This document shows positions 1-7,810 of a DNA stretch of 21,455 nucleotides, piece by piece; position 1 is the stretch's first letter, and each line of letters begins with the position of its first letter. This DNA is from CAYJAD01 sp964368075 (GTDB lineage Bacteria > Desulfobacterota > Desulfovibrionia > Desulfovibrionales > Desulfovibrionaceae). The position numbers and the translations under genes were made by a program. Under the pieces are notes generated by a model, which made no database searches, had not been told where the DNA came from, and was given only the letters and a program-made list of their open reading frames with translations. The stretch is from assembly GCA_964368075.1 (NCBI GenBank), contig CAYJAD010000042.1, forward strand, positions 1 to 21,455, written 5' to 3'.

Positions 1-310
1 GCATATCAAGAGCAATCGCAGCAGCGCCATTCTCTGTAAGAACAGAAACTAATTTGCCTACAAGATGACGTGGCCAAGGCCACTGGCCTAAATCAGCAAG
101 GCTTTGCTCATCAATATCAATAAGGGCCGGTGTAGGAGAAGGGACACCACCACCGTTATGACGTAAAAACACGTCGTAGACATTTCTATCTGCTTGCTGT
201 AAAATTTCCGGTTGAAAGTAATAAAGCGTTAATAAACAACAGCATATGCCTAAGCCTGCATACAAACGCTGTAGGCCGTCACGTAGCGTTCTGTGTCCTT
301 TTTTAAACAT
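1..310 (-). CDS. CHASE2-domain membrane sensor, N-terminal part (runs off left edge)
   Basis: Reading the minus strand from an ATG at 308-310 gives 103 uninterrupted codons to the window edge. The product starts MFKKGHRTLRDGLQRLY. A hydrophobic segment at about residues 15-32 is followed by a periplasmic stretch containing ALIDIDEQSLADLGQWPWPR and, nearer the edge, NGAAAIALDM. The pattern 'IDID-SL--lG-WPWPR ... g---i--D' is the signature start of CHASE2 extracellular sensor domains. CHASE2 proteins normally continue into three more TM segments and then an adenylate/guanylate cyclase, histidine kinase or GGDEF output. That part lies outside the window, so the output is unknown. The ATG is preceded by only a weak AGAG-like SD. 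The gene is divergent from the diguanylate cyclase at 524, so the two may be co-regulated. Confidence 0.82.
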   Translation of the reverse strand, partial: MFKKGHRTLRDGLQRLYAGLGICCCLLTLYYFQPEILQQADRNVYDVFLRHNGGGVPSPTPALIDIDEQSLADLGQWPWPRHLVGKLVSVLTENGAAAIALDM

Positions 311-402
311 GATATATCTCTATATTTATATGATGATGCGTTGTTTTAAAAAAAAAGTCCTTTTTTTACAAGAAATAAAAAATATGAGTCTTAGGTCAGT
401 TC

Positions 403-431
403 TTGACAGTTTAGTAAAATATAGTTATTAT
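403..431 (+). promoter_or_regulatory. sigma70-type promoter of the diguanylate cyclase gene
   Basis: A perfect -35 TTGACA (403-408) and a -10 TATTAT (426-431) are separated by 17 bases. The predicted start near 438 leaves a leader of about 85 bases before the ATG at 524. It is the best promoter match in the divergent 311-523 gap. That gap also holds an A-tract/T-tract inverted repeat (about 349-367) and no clear minus-strand promoter for the CHASE2 gene. Confidence 0.7.
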
Positions 432-510
432 CTCACTAACGCCTCACAAAAAATTCTTTTTTCAATTACTGATTCATCATTTTTATTACTACCTTCGTCA
501 TCTCTTACTT

Positions 511-516
511 GAGAGG
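511..516 (+). promoter_or_regulatory. ribosome binding site deciding the start at 524
   Basis: GAGAGG lies 7 bases before the ATG at 524. An in-frame TTG at 509 overlaps the region just before this SD and has no SD of its own, so the ATG at 524 is chosen as start. Confidence 0.7.
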
Positions 517-523
517 TTTTTGC

Positions 524-1852
524 ATGCGGCTGTCTAAGAAGATGTATATTGTTTTACTCTTGCTTGGTTTTGTAAGCACATATTTTCGTGCGCAAGACTT
601 TCTGGATAACGTGCAAAAGTCTGAGCAAGATTTGTCTGAACTTTATGCCAATCGAATTCATAATACTGTAGAGAAAGTGGTGGTTGATGCAAAAATTTTG
701 GATGAAATCTTTAAGATTTTTGGATATGATATCAGCGAAAAACAATTTCACGACGTAGCACGAATCATTTTCCAGCCCAAATATTTTTCACTAGTGGCCT
801 TTCAACCAGCCGGTGTTATCAAATATATTTTTCCTGCAAATGTATTTGATATGTCTTTAGGTGCAAATATTTTACAAGAAAAAACCACGCAAATTGAGGC
901 TCGCTATGCCAAAACGAGCGGAAGAACTGTGCTTTCTGGCCCTTACAAGTTTGACGACTACGAGGGTTTTGTAACACGCCGTCCTGTATACGAAGTAAAA
1001 GATGGAAAGAAAAAGTTTTGGGGCTTCATTGCTATTGGTTTTGATGCGCATAAATTATTACATGACGTCATTGATATTGAAGCACTAGATACATTTAATG
1101 TGCATTATAGTATTGAAACCGTCTATAAAGGACAATACATTTCTGTTATCAAAAGTGAAAATTTTGATAAATCCAAAGCTGATAAGCGTGTTTTTACCGT
1201 AGGTGATCAAACATGGGTTTTTTATCTGTATAACGTGAATACCTCTAAAGATCTTTTGGCTGTAATTATTTCCTTTTTGGCACTGTACGGTTGTATTGCC
1301 ACCATAGTCTATGTTATTTTAAGAAAACTTGAAGACAAGCATATAAAGTCTAAAGAGCTTACTTACATTGATGCTCTGACAAAAGCATATAATAGAAAAG
1401 CTGTCGATGAATATTTTATTAACTATGCAGATAAAATTGAAAACGGTTTTTCCCTCTTCTATTTGGACTTAAATGATTTTAAGCCTGTAAATGATAACCA
1501 TGGTCATGAAGTGGGTGATAAACTGCTTGTAGCATATGTGGAACGGCTACGTCACAGCTTTAAAAATGATACAGTTATAGCTCGTATGGGTGGCGATGAA
1601 TTTGTCATAATAATTAATAAAAGCTTTGATGAACAAGCTATTAATAGTATTTTAAAGCGTATTGAAAACCTTTCTAGTGAAAGATTCTTTCTTGATGGTA
1701 TAAAAGTTAAGATCTCTGCTAGTATTGGGCATGTAACATACCCACAAGAAGGCAAGGTGATGGGAGATCTTTTAGTAAAAGCAGATGAGCGTATGTATGC
1801 ATGGAAAAAACGTATTAAAGCAGAACGTGCGTCGTTGGCACGAGATACCTAA
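524..1852 (+). CDS. membrane-bound diguanylate cyclase with CHASE-like periplasmic sensor and GGDEF output
   Basis: 442 residues. TM1 is at about 7-22 and TM2 at about 243-265. Between them is a periplasmic sensor of about 215 residues with 'FQPAGVIKYIFP', 'LGANIL', 'LSGPYKF' and 'FWGFIAIGFD', which resembles CHASE-type ligand-binding domains. The GGDEF domain runs from about 285 ('DALTKAYNRKA') to the end, with an intact GGDEF motif at 356-360. It should make c-di-GMP from two GTP on the cytoplasmic face in response to a periplasmic signal. The residue expected to be the I-site Arg (RxxD before GGDEF) is Phe (FKND), so canonical product inhibition is probably absent. No EAL domain follows. 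A consensus promoter lies upstream and a strong terminator downstream, so it is probably monocistronic. The ligand is not predictable. Confidence 0.9.
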   Translation: MRLSKKMYIVLLLLGFVSTYFRAQDFLDNVQKSEQDLSELYANRIHNTVEKVVVDAKILDEIFKIFGYDISEKQFHDVARIIFQPKYFSLVAFQPAGVIKYIFPANVFDMSLGANILQEKTTQIEARYAKTSGRTVLSGPYKFDDYEGFVTRRPVYEVKDGKKKFWGFIAIGFDAHKLLHDVIDIEALDTFNVHYSIETVYKGQYISVIKSENFDKSKADKRVFTVGDQTWVFYLYNVNTSKDLLAVIISFLALYGCIATIVYVILRKLEDKHIKSKELTYIDALTKAYNRKAVDEYFINYADKIENGFSLFYLDLNDFKPVNDNHGHEVGDKLLVAYVERLRHSFKNDTVIARMGGDEFVIIINKSFDEQAINSILKRIENLSSERFFLDGIKVKISASIGHVTYPQEGKVMGDLLVKADERMYAWKKRIKAERASLARDT

Positions 1853-1991
1853 ATTTGTATACAAAACGTATATAAAAGGTATCGCCTTAACGGATACTAT
1901 GCAAGTATCTACGGGAAGATTATGCTCTGAAAAAACTTTAGAGCCGCCGAGTAGTGATGAAATAGTTTGTGTAACTAAATGGATATAAAAT

Positions 1992-2040
1992 AAAACTGCC
2001 AGAAATGATGCTTTGTGCACATTCTGGCAGTTTTGTTTTG
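1992..2040 (+). terminator. intrinsic terminator after the diguanylate cyclase gene
   Basis: A perfect 13-bp stem, AAAACTGCCAGAA (1992-2004) with TTCTGGCAGTTTT (2022-2034), has a 17-base loop and continues into TTGTTTTG. The T-rich 3' arm plus tail fits a rho-independent terminator. Confidence 0.8.
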
Positions 2041-2215
2041 GTATAGCATCCTGTCGCTATATGCTAGGACCTTGAAAATAATTTGAAAAAATGTAAATAA
2101 AGAGCAAAAAAGCATCTTTTACGTTTTTTTATACAAATTTTCTAAAGTTTTTTCATTTTATAACGATTGATTATGTATGAGAGTATGTAATGTGCTATAG
2201 CACCATAGGTTGCCC

Positions 2216-2244
2216 TTTAAGAAATAATTTCGGTAAGCTATAAT
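2216..2244 (+). promoter_or_regulatory. possible promoter of the chemoreceptor gene
   Basis: A perfect -10 TATAAT (2239-2244) sits about 105 bases before the start codon. The hexamer 17 bases upstream (TTTAAG, 2216-2221) is a poor -35. No sigma28 (GCCGATAA-type) element was seen nearby. Confidence 0.4.
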
Positions 2245-2337
2245 ATGTTACACATTTCTTGTTTTTATTTTAAATGTTTAAGGTTTTGAATAACAAAAAC
2301 AAAGTTGAGTCTTCAACAAAATTAATACAAAAACACT

Positions 2338-2343
2338 GGAGGA
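2338..2343 (+). promoter_or_regulatory. ribosome binding site deciding the start at 2349
   Basis: GGAGGA lies 5 bases before the ATG at 2349. It is the strongest SD in the region and places the start directly before the TM1 signal anchor. Confidence 0.85.
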
Positions 2344-2348
2344 ACACC

Positions 2349-4625
2349 ATGCGATTAACGGTGACACAAAAATTTGTTGCAAGCTTAGTATTGCTTTTGC
2401 TTGTGAGTACAAGTGTCGTATACTTTGTTTCTGTGCATAACTATTCAAAAACACTGACAATGACATTAAGTGATACTATTAAAAAGGCACAAAGCTCTTT
2501 TGATGCTGTTATTCATGCAAGTCAGGACAGAAATCTTCATTTATCAAAAATAGCTACAGAATACGAAGGCCTTGCTGCTGCTGTAGCTGCTAAGGATATA
2601 GCTATAATCAAAAAAATTTCTGACAAAATTATGCAACAAAGCGATGTCAATATCATTACCGTTACAGACGAAAAGGGTGTTGTGTTGATGCGAAGTCATT
2701 CTGAAAAGCAAGGCGATAACATTGGCGAGCAAAAAAGTATCCAAGACGCTTTACAGGGGAGCAGTAACTCAGGTGTTGTCATGGGGGCAGAAAATATTTC
2801 CATGCGAGCATCTAGTCCTATAAAGTTAGATGGTAAGACTGTGGGGACTTTTTCTATGGGGAGTACATTAGAAAAGCCGCAATTTTTAGATTGGTTAAGT
2901 AATTTTTTGAGTGTTCAAGTAACTTTTTTTGAAAACTCAACCCGCTTAATGACTACTATTCAAGATGCTCAAGGAAAGCGCATTGTAGGCACAAAGCTGA
3001 ATAATCCAAAAATCGAAAAGCAGGTGTTACAGCAGGGCAAAGTTTATTTTGGGCAAAGCACCATTCTTGGTATAGAATATTTGGCCGCATATTGGCCCGC
3101 AAAAACTTTTAATAATGAAACTGTGGGCATGTGGTTTTTAGGTCTGCCTGTGAGCGATATTTTGCAATCAGAAAGAGAAGCAAATTTTAGCACTATAATT
3201 TCCGCCATTGCTGTACTTTGCCTTATGCTTCTGGTTGCAATTTATATTGCTTTTCGTTTTTCCTCTCCCATTAGAAAAATCGCTAAATATGCTTCGCGTG
3301 TTTCTGCAGGTGAAGATACAGCTTCGCTTAATATTACTAGTAATGATGAATTTCAAACCTTAGCAGATTCCTTACAGCATATGGTGCAAAAGCTGAAAAA
3401 CCAATCCTATTGGTATGAGGCCATTTTAAATTGTATTCCTTCGCCCCTTGCGGCCATGGACGTAAACAGAAACTTTACTTTTGTAAATACTGGCGTTTGC
3501 AAAATGCTAGGAAAAAAACCAGAAGAACTTATTGGTTTGCAATGTTACAATTGGGGGGCTTCCATTTGTCGTACCGAAAACTGTGCGATTGAAAATTGCG
3601 AAAGGGGCATTGCAGATGTGAACTTTGAACAACCCGGTTTAGGGCATTTTAAAGCCATGGCTGCACGTTTGATTGACCCTGATGGTAAGCACCTTGGTTA
3701 TGTAGATATGGTTTTTGATCGTAATAAAGAAGTTGAACTTATTAATGGAGCAGAGCAAGCACTTATTGATGGACGACATGAAGCGGCAGGTCAACTTGAA
3801 GCAATTGTTGACAGTATTGCATCTGCATCTGAACAACTAACAAGACAAATTGATATATCTGCGCAAGGGGCAGAAAGAGTGTTCACGCGAATGACAGAAA
3901 CCTCTACCGCCATGGATGAAATGAATGGCACTGTAATTGAGATAGCAAAAAATTCTAATCATAGTGCAGAACTTGCTGAAAATACAAAGAAAAAAGCTCA
4001 TGACGGAGCAAGCATTATTAAACAGTCCGAAGATACTATGGTGCGTTTGCGTGATGAATCTTTAGCTATTCGTGTGAGTATGGGAGAGCTGGCGCAACAT
4101 GCACAGTCTATTAATGCTGTTATGGGGGTTATTTCTGATATTGCAGATCAAACAAACCTCTTGGCCCTAAATGCTGCCATTGAAGCAGCAAGAGCCGGGG
4201 AAGCTGGACGAGGCTTTGCTGTTGTTGCTGATGAAGTACGCAAACTTGCTGAAAAAACAATGATCTCTACATCAGATGTTTCTAGTGCCATTACTGCTAT
4301 TCAGCAAAGTACAGAACTTAATGTACGTCAAATTGATGTTACTGTAAAAAGCATTGAAGAAGCAGCAGGGCTTGCCATTACCAGTGGTGAATCTTTAAGC
4401 GGTATTTTAGAAATGGCAGAAGAAAGTGCTGACGGTATTCGAGCCATAGCAACAGCAAGTGAAGAGCAATCTGCCACATCTGATGAAATTGCTCAATCTG
4501 TAGCTGATGTATCCAATATTGTAAACGATACTACCCAAGCCATGAGTGAGGCTGCGCAAGCTGTAAGTGTATTAAGTGAGCAATCTCAACAACTGTCTGA
4601 TCTTATTAAAAATCTTAAAAATTAA
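2349..4625 (+). CDS. methyl-accepting chemotaxis protein (Cache-HAMP-PAS-MCP) with Cys-rich PAS
   Basis: 758 residues. TM1 is at about 8-27. A periplasmic Cache-like sensor (about 30-280) contains 'ITVTDEKGVVLMRSHSEKQG' and 'LEYLAAYWPAK'-like elements. TM2 (about 283-306) is followed by HAMP (about 306-358), a PAS domain (about 373-470, 'ILNCIPSPLAAMDVNRNFTF') and an MCP signalling helical hairpin whose tip DQTNLLALNAAIEAARAGEA begins at residue 600. The tip binds CheA/CheW. The PAS domain carries C399, C407, C412 and C417 (spacing C-x7-C-x4-C-x4-C), suited to metal, heme or redox sensing. There is no C-terminal NWETF-like CheR tether. It probably steers the cell by a periplasmic ligand plus an intracellular redox or metal cue. 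It converges on the TRAP operon but is separately transcribed. The ligand is unknown. Confidence 0.93.
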   Translation: MRLTVTQKFVASLVLLLLVSTSVVYFVSVHNYSKTLTMTLSDTIKKAQSSFDAVIHASQDRNLHLSKIATEYEGLAAAVAAKDIAIIKKISDKIMQQSDVNIITVTDEKGVVLMRSHSEKQGDNIGEQKSIQDALQGSSNSGVVMGAENISMRASSPIKLDGKTVGTFSMGSTLEKPQFLDWLSNFLSVQVTFFENSTRLMTTIQDAQGKRIVGTKLNNPKIEKQVLQQGKVYFGQSTILGIEYLAAYWPAKTFNNETVGMWFLGLPVSDILQSEREANFSTIISAIAVLCLMLLVAIYIAFRFSSPIRKIAKYASRVSAGEDTASLNITSNDEFQTLADSLQHMVQKLKNQSYWYEAILNCIPSPLAAMDVNRNFTFVNTGVCKMLGKKPEELIGLQCYNWGASICRTENCAIENCERGIADVNFEQPGLGHFKAMAARLIDPDGKHLGYVDMVFDRNKEVELINGAEQALIDGRHEAAGQLEAIVDSIASASEQLTRQIDISAQGAERVFTRMTETSTAMDEMNGTVIEIAKNSNHSAELAENTKKKAHDGASIIKQSEDTMVRLRDESLAIRVSMGELAQHAQSINAVMGVISDIADQTNLLALNAAIEAARAGEAGRGFAVVADEVRKLAEKTMISTSDVSSAITAIQQSTELNVRQIDVTVKSIEEAAGLAITSGESLSGILEMAEESADGIRAIATASEEQSATSDEIAQSVADVSNIVNDTTQAMSEAAQAVSVLSEQSQQLSDLIKNLKN

Positions 4626-4650
4626 AGAAGTATTGATCTGCTATTTTATT

Positions 4651-4718
4651 GAGGGGGAAGGGAAACTTTCCCCTAAAGGGACAAGTGCCAAAACCCAAAA
4701 TTTCCCCTTCCCCCCCTC
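4651..4718. terminator. hairpin-forming region between convergent genes, probable bidirectional terminator
   Basis: A G-rich arm starting GAGGGGGAAGGGAAA (4651-4665) is complementary, with small bulges, to a C-rich arm at 4701-4718 (TTTCCCCTTCCCCCCCTC). A smaller hairpin GGGAAACTTTCCC is nested at the left. It lies between the chemoreceptor stop and the dctM stop. T-tracts are poor on both sides, so it may act more as a roadblock or 3'-end stabiliser than as a textbook terminator. Confidence 0.5.
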
Positions 4719-4735
4719 TCAGGAAAAAATTATAT

Positions 4736-6058
4736 TTAACCGCGTAAATAATCAGGAAGAAAGGTGATAATTGCAGGAAAGAGTATAAGTAAAATCATAC
4801 ATGCTATATAGGCAGGCACAAAGAGCATAGCACCTTTAAAGACAAGATGTAAAGGGACACGATGCTCTTCTTTTTTGGCGGAGACATTGGCCACTACATA
4901 GGCTGCAATGCCAACAGGCGGTGTCATGGCGCCAAGGCTTGTGACTACAATAAGTAGGATACTAAACCATACTTTGTCCCAATGTAAAATCTCTGCTAAG
5001 GGGAAGAATATGGGTAGCGCAATTACCAAAAGGGCCAAGGCATCCATTACCATGCCACCTAAAATAAATATAATCAATACAAGTAGCAATATGTAGGGCT
5101 CTGCCAAGGGGAGGGCGGCAAGGTTTGTGGCTAAATCAAAGGGAAGGCGGGTGAGAGTCAAAAATTTTCCGTACATAGAGGCTGCTGCCAAAAGAAAGAT
5201 AAGCATGGTAGCAATGGTTAAACTTTCTTCTAAAGCTTTTAAAAGAATTTTCCATGTAAGTGTTTTGCGCATAAGCCCCATAGTTAATGCCACCGCAGCG
5301 CCGGCGGCACCGGCTTCCGTAGGCGTGAATAAGCCAAAAGCAAGACCAAGCACTACAAGACTAAATAGTATGCCGCCTTCTAATAGACCACTCATATGTG
5401 AAAAGCGTTGTTTCCAAGTGCTTTTGGGGCTTGTGGGGGCCCAATCAGCATGAAAGTATAGTATACTAGGTATAGTGAGCATGAAAAAAAATAATAAAAG
5501 TAGGCCGGGAATAAGTCCCCCTAAAAAAAGGCTTTCTATAGATTGTGCTGTTTGCACACCCACTACAATGGCCACAACACTGGGGGGAATGATGGCGCCA
5601 AGAGTCGTGCCCGCCACGACAGTACCTGTAGAAAGAATGGGGCTATAATTATAACGGCGCATTTCTGGCAATGCTACTACAGACATGGTGGCAGCAGTGG
5701 CGGTATTAGAACCGCAAATAGCTGCAAAACCACCACAAGCAAGTATTGTTGCTAAGGAAAGACCGCCTTGAGTGTGTCCGCACCATGTTTGCATGGCAGC
5801 ATATAAACGCTGACTTAAGCCCGAGTAAAAACACAGTTGCCCCATGAAAATAAAACAAGGAATAACTATAAGGCTATAGTTTGAAAAAAGACCCCAAAGT
5901 TCATTGCCAGCCATATTTAACGCTAACGGCATACCATCAAGTAAAGCATAGCCACCAATGCCAAGCCCTGCCAGCAAAAAGGCTATGGGAATACGCACAT
6001 ACACTATTCCTAAAAGTAATACTACAAGAGAAGCTAAAGCTAAAAATGAAGGGGACAT
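4736..6058 (-). CDS. dctM: TRAP transporter large permease subunit (DctM family)
   Basis: 440 residues, hydrophobic throughout with about 12 membrane segments. Family features include the N-terminal 'GIVYVRIPIAFLLAGLGIGG', 'NYSLIVIPCFIFMGQLCFYS', 'ICGSNTATAATMSVVALPEM', 'GTTLGAIIPPSVV' and 'FTPTEAGAAGA'. It forms the Na+-coupled membrane core that works with DctQ and the periplasmic binding protein DctP. SD AAGGAA lies 6 bases before the ATG. It is last in a dctP-dctQ-dctM operon, 42 bases after dctQ. The gene symbol denotes the family; the attenuator upstream suggests the substrate is not a dicarboxylate. Confidence 0.95.
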   Translation of the reverse strand: MSPSFLALASLVVLLLGIVYVRIPIAFLLAGLGIGGYALLDGMPLALNMAGNELWGLFSNYSLIVIPCFIFMGQLCFYSGLSQRLYAAMQTWCGHTQGGLSLATILACGGFAAICGSNTATAATMSVVALPEMRRYNYSPILSTGTVVAGTTLGAIIPPSVVAIVVGVQTAQSIESLFLGGLIPGLLLLFFFMLTIPSILYFHADWAPTSPKSTWKQRFSHMSGLLEGGILFSLVVLGLAFGLFTPTEAGAAGAAVALTMGLMRKTLTWKILLKALEESLTIATMLIFLLAAASMYGKFLTLTRLPFDLATNLAALPLAEPYILLLVLIIFILGGMVMDALALLVIALPIFFPLAEILHWDKVWFSILLIVVTSLGAMTPPVGIAAYVVANVSAKKEEHRVPLHLVFKGAMLFVPAYIACMILLILFPAIITFLPDYLRG

Positions 6059-6100
6059 GTTATTTCCTTATGCCTCTGTGCACTGCACTGTACAAGAGTC

Positions 6101-6652
6101 TTAATTTTCATTACTGTGTTCAAAAAATGTATAAATTGGTGCTGTGCCTTTGGTTTGCGTAAATACATGAGTTAAAATCTGCCCTGCTTTTTGAAGAATT
6201 TGTAAACACTCTAAAGCCAACACAAGGCACTGTCCGGCGCAGCCTAAAGTAAGCGCACCTAAGAAATAGGCTGCAGGTATATTGAAGCCATCTACCACTT
6301 CCATGCCTTCATAGGTAAAGAGCGTCACATCTAAGAGTTCTCTTGTGCAGACAACGGTTATGCCTAAGCAAAGGAAAGAAACAAAGACATGTAAACAGGC
6401 TTTAGGAATAGCACCTAAGCGCGTATAAAAAACACCTGCGTTGGCATGGGCTTTTTGCATTTGCACATGAGGTAAACATAAACCAAGTGCTGCAGCACCT
6501 AGAAATCCGCTCAACTCTACCGCGCCGCGTAAGTTTGACCCCATGGCTCGCAAAACTATATTAGCTATAGTTAGCAAAAGTATGCTCAAAAAAAGTAAAG
6601 AACCAAGAAAAAAAAGGGCTTTAGTTATTTTTTGTATGTGCTTGTTTAACAT
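6101..6652 (-). CDS. dctQ: TRAP transporter small permease subunit (DctQ family)
   Basis: 183 residues with four membrane segments, at about 10-30, 45-63, 85-105 and 130-152. The DctQ pattern 'IANIVLRAMGSNLRGAVELS' is followed by 'LGLCLPHVQMQKAHANAGVF', the usual Glu in TM2 and His in the cytoplasmic loop. The family's subunits scaffold the large permease. SD AAAGGT lies before the ATG. It starts 12 bases after dctP stops and is followed by dctM. Its 3' extension of about 25 residues after the last TM is charged and not distinctive. Confidence 0.92.
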   Translation of the reverse strand: MLNKHIQKITKALFFLGSLLFLSILLLTIANIVLRAMGSNLRGAVELSGFLGAAALGLCLPHVQMQKAHANAGVFYTRLGAIPKACLHVFVSFLCLGITVVCTRELLDVTLFTYEGMEVVDGFNIPAAYFLGALTLGCAGQCLVLALECLQILQKAGQILTHVFTQTKGTAPIYTFFEHSNEN

Positions 6653-6664
6653 GGGATTTACCTT

Positions 6665-7690
6665 TTATTTATGTTTTGTGTTGTATATAACTTTAAATTT
6701 TTCAATATCCGCTAAAACTGCTTCCGCATCAATTCCTTTGTCATTTGCTTTCTTTTTCCATTGTTCTATTAAGCCTTGTGAAGCCTGAACAATTTGTTTT
6801 TGCTGAGATTCATTACTTACAGTAAGTTGAAAATTATGCTCTTCTATTGCCCAAGCAAGCGCTTTTTTTCCGGAATTATCCACTAAAGTTCCTGTAAAAT
6901 CGACATGTTCATCGGCATAGGCATCAATGGCTTGGCGTATATCTTCTGGTAAATTTTCCCAAGTTTTTTTATTCATAATTACTGCAAAAGGATAAACTGG
7001 CATATTGAGAGCAAGCCCATAGCGGCAGCGCTCAGCATAATTCATATCATATAATGTGTCCCATGAAGAGCACACCCCATCTACAACGCCTTTTTGCAAA
7101 GCTTCTGGAGTTTCAGACATGGGAATAGACACCGCATGTCCTTGTAAAGCTTCTAAAGCATCAGAAATTGGGCCAGAAGCACGTAGCGTGAGCGGCTTTA
7201 AATCTTCCAGCGACGCCACGGGCTTTGTACTCATGATTTGTGAAGGGGCAGAGGTAAAAACGGAAAGAATTTTATAGCGTGCTAATTCTTTAGGTTTATG
7301 AGCTTTAAAAACTTCCCATGCTACAAAACTGGCTTCTGAAGCTGAGCGAAAACCTAAGGGTAAGCCGAAAACTTCAAATAATGGAAAAGAACCGGGATAG
7401 TAAAGCATACTCATACAACCAATATCAGCTTGGCCACGAGCTACACCACGAAGCATAGCTTTAACATCGAGTAAGGTACCACCGGGGAATGTCTGCACGC
7501 GTATTTTTTCTTGGGTACGCGTTTCTATAGCTTTAATCCATGCGTCCATTTGCATACTAGGAAATGTGCTAGCGGGGGGGAAATTTGCATAGCGCAATGT
7601 TTTAGCTTGAACTACATGTGAGCTTGAAAGAAAGAAAAGGGCTACAATAATCAGGTAACGCATAAAAATGTGAGGGAATAAATTGTGCAT
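6665..7690 (-). CDS. dctP: TRAP transporter periplasmic substrate-binding protein (DctP family)
   Basis: 341 residues. Signal peptide with hydrophobic core 'YLIIVALFFL' and likely cleavage after SSSHVVQA. The mature protein shows DctP features: 'RVQTFPGGTLLDVKAMLRGV', 'GQADIGCMSMLYYPGSFPLF', 'DLKPLTLRASGPISDALEAL' (with the conserved ligand-carboxylate Arg in LRASG), 'GVVDGVCSSWDTLYDMNYAE' and 'PFAVIMNKKTWENLP'. It captures the ligand in the periplasm and delivers it to DctQM. The ATG at 7690 is preferred over an upstream in-frame ATG at 7765 because AAAGGAAACATCCC gives a good SD. The upstream ATG would also lie inside the leader, 5' of the terminator hairpin. DctP family members bind organic acids, including some aromatic or indole acids; see the attenuator for the substrate prediction. 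Confidence 0.93.
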   Translation of the reverse strand: MHNLFPHIFMRYLIIVALFFLSSSHVVQAKTLRYANFPPASTFPSMQMDAWIKAIETRTQEKIRVQTFPGGTLLDVKAMLRGVARGQADIGCMSMLYYPGSFPLFEVFGLPLGFRSASEASFVAWEVFKAHKPKELARYKILSVFTSAPSQIMSTKPVASLEDLKPLTLRASGPISDALEALQGHAVSIPMSETPEALQKGVVDGVCSSWDTLYDMNYAERCRYGLALNMPVYPFAVIMNKKTWENLPEDIRQAIDAYADEHVDFTGTLVDNSGKKALAWAIEEHNFQLTVSNESQQKQIVQASQGLIEQWKKKANDKGIDAEAVLADIEKFKVIYNTKHK

Positions 7691-7715
7691 GGGATGTTTC
7701 CTTTTTTTAAAGTGT

Positions 7716-7748
7716 AAAAAAAAGCCGCAAACTTTAGTCTGCGGCTTT
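7716..7748 (-). terminator. leader terminator of the dctPQM operon (attenuator segment 3:4)
   Basis: On the minus strand AAAGCCGCAGAC (7748-7737) pairs with GTTTGCGGCTTT (7732-7721). This gives a 12-bp stem with one G.T pair and a TAAA tetraloop, running into an eight-T tract (7723-7716). It ends only 25 bases before the dctP ATG. That leaves no room for a promoter between it and dctP, so any dctP transcript must read through it. Confidence 0.9.
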
Positions 7749-7810
7749 AAAAGTATATAATGCATGTTTTAGAGTATAAAAAAGCCACGACTATGTGTGG
7801 AAAACCACCA
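7716..7810 (-). promoter_or_regulatory. trp-type transcription attenuator of the TRAP operon
   Basis: Two exclusive foldings are visible. The terminator is 7748-7737 with 7732-7721. The antiterminator is AGTCGTGGCTTT (7792-7781) with AAAGCCGC (7748-7741) and GACT (7739-7736): 12 pairs, one G.U, with A7740 bulged. The 7792-7781 segment begins 12 bases after the second of two adjacent Trp codons (7810-7805) in the leader ORF. A ribosome stalled there would leave it free, and one at the stop codon (7769-7771) would cover most of it. A small hairpin GTGG-TTTT-CCAC (7808-7797) can form over the Trp codons. The sequence elements are observed. The regulatory behaviour is inferred from the E. coli trp paradigm. 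Confidence 0.8.

Larger units (their letters stand above)
2041..2348 (+). other. 308-base non-coding gap before the chemoreceptor
   Basis: Very AT-rich, with no ORF of coding character. It holds a short hairpin TATAGC/GCTATA (2042-2047 with 2056-2061) without a T-tract, and a self-complementary GCTATAGC near 2194. I see no recognisable riboswitch core. An in-frame ATG at 2274 would extend the chemoreceptor by 25 residues, but it lacks an SD and adds only charged residues before the TM segment. Confidence 0.5.

Noticed and set aside
246..512. An 88-codon plus-strand frame at the left end
   Set aside because: It is antisense to the CHASE2 N-terminus, has no SD, and then crosses the promoter region. 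The minus-strand reading matches a known domain.
1785..1988. A 67-codon plus-strand frame overlapping the end of the diguanylate cyclase gene and ending just before its terminator
   Set aside because: The GGDEF domain is complete in its own frame, so no frameshift is needed. The overlapping frame has no SD and no recognisable protein features. It is probably just 3' UTR.
7716..7748. Reading the dctP leader hairpin simply as the terminator of the TIR gene
   Set aside because: A separate hairpin (7951-7974) already follows the TIR gene, and the operon promoter lies between that hairpin and this one. The leader hairpin is too close to dctP for another promoter to fit.
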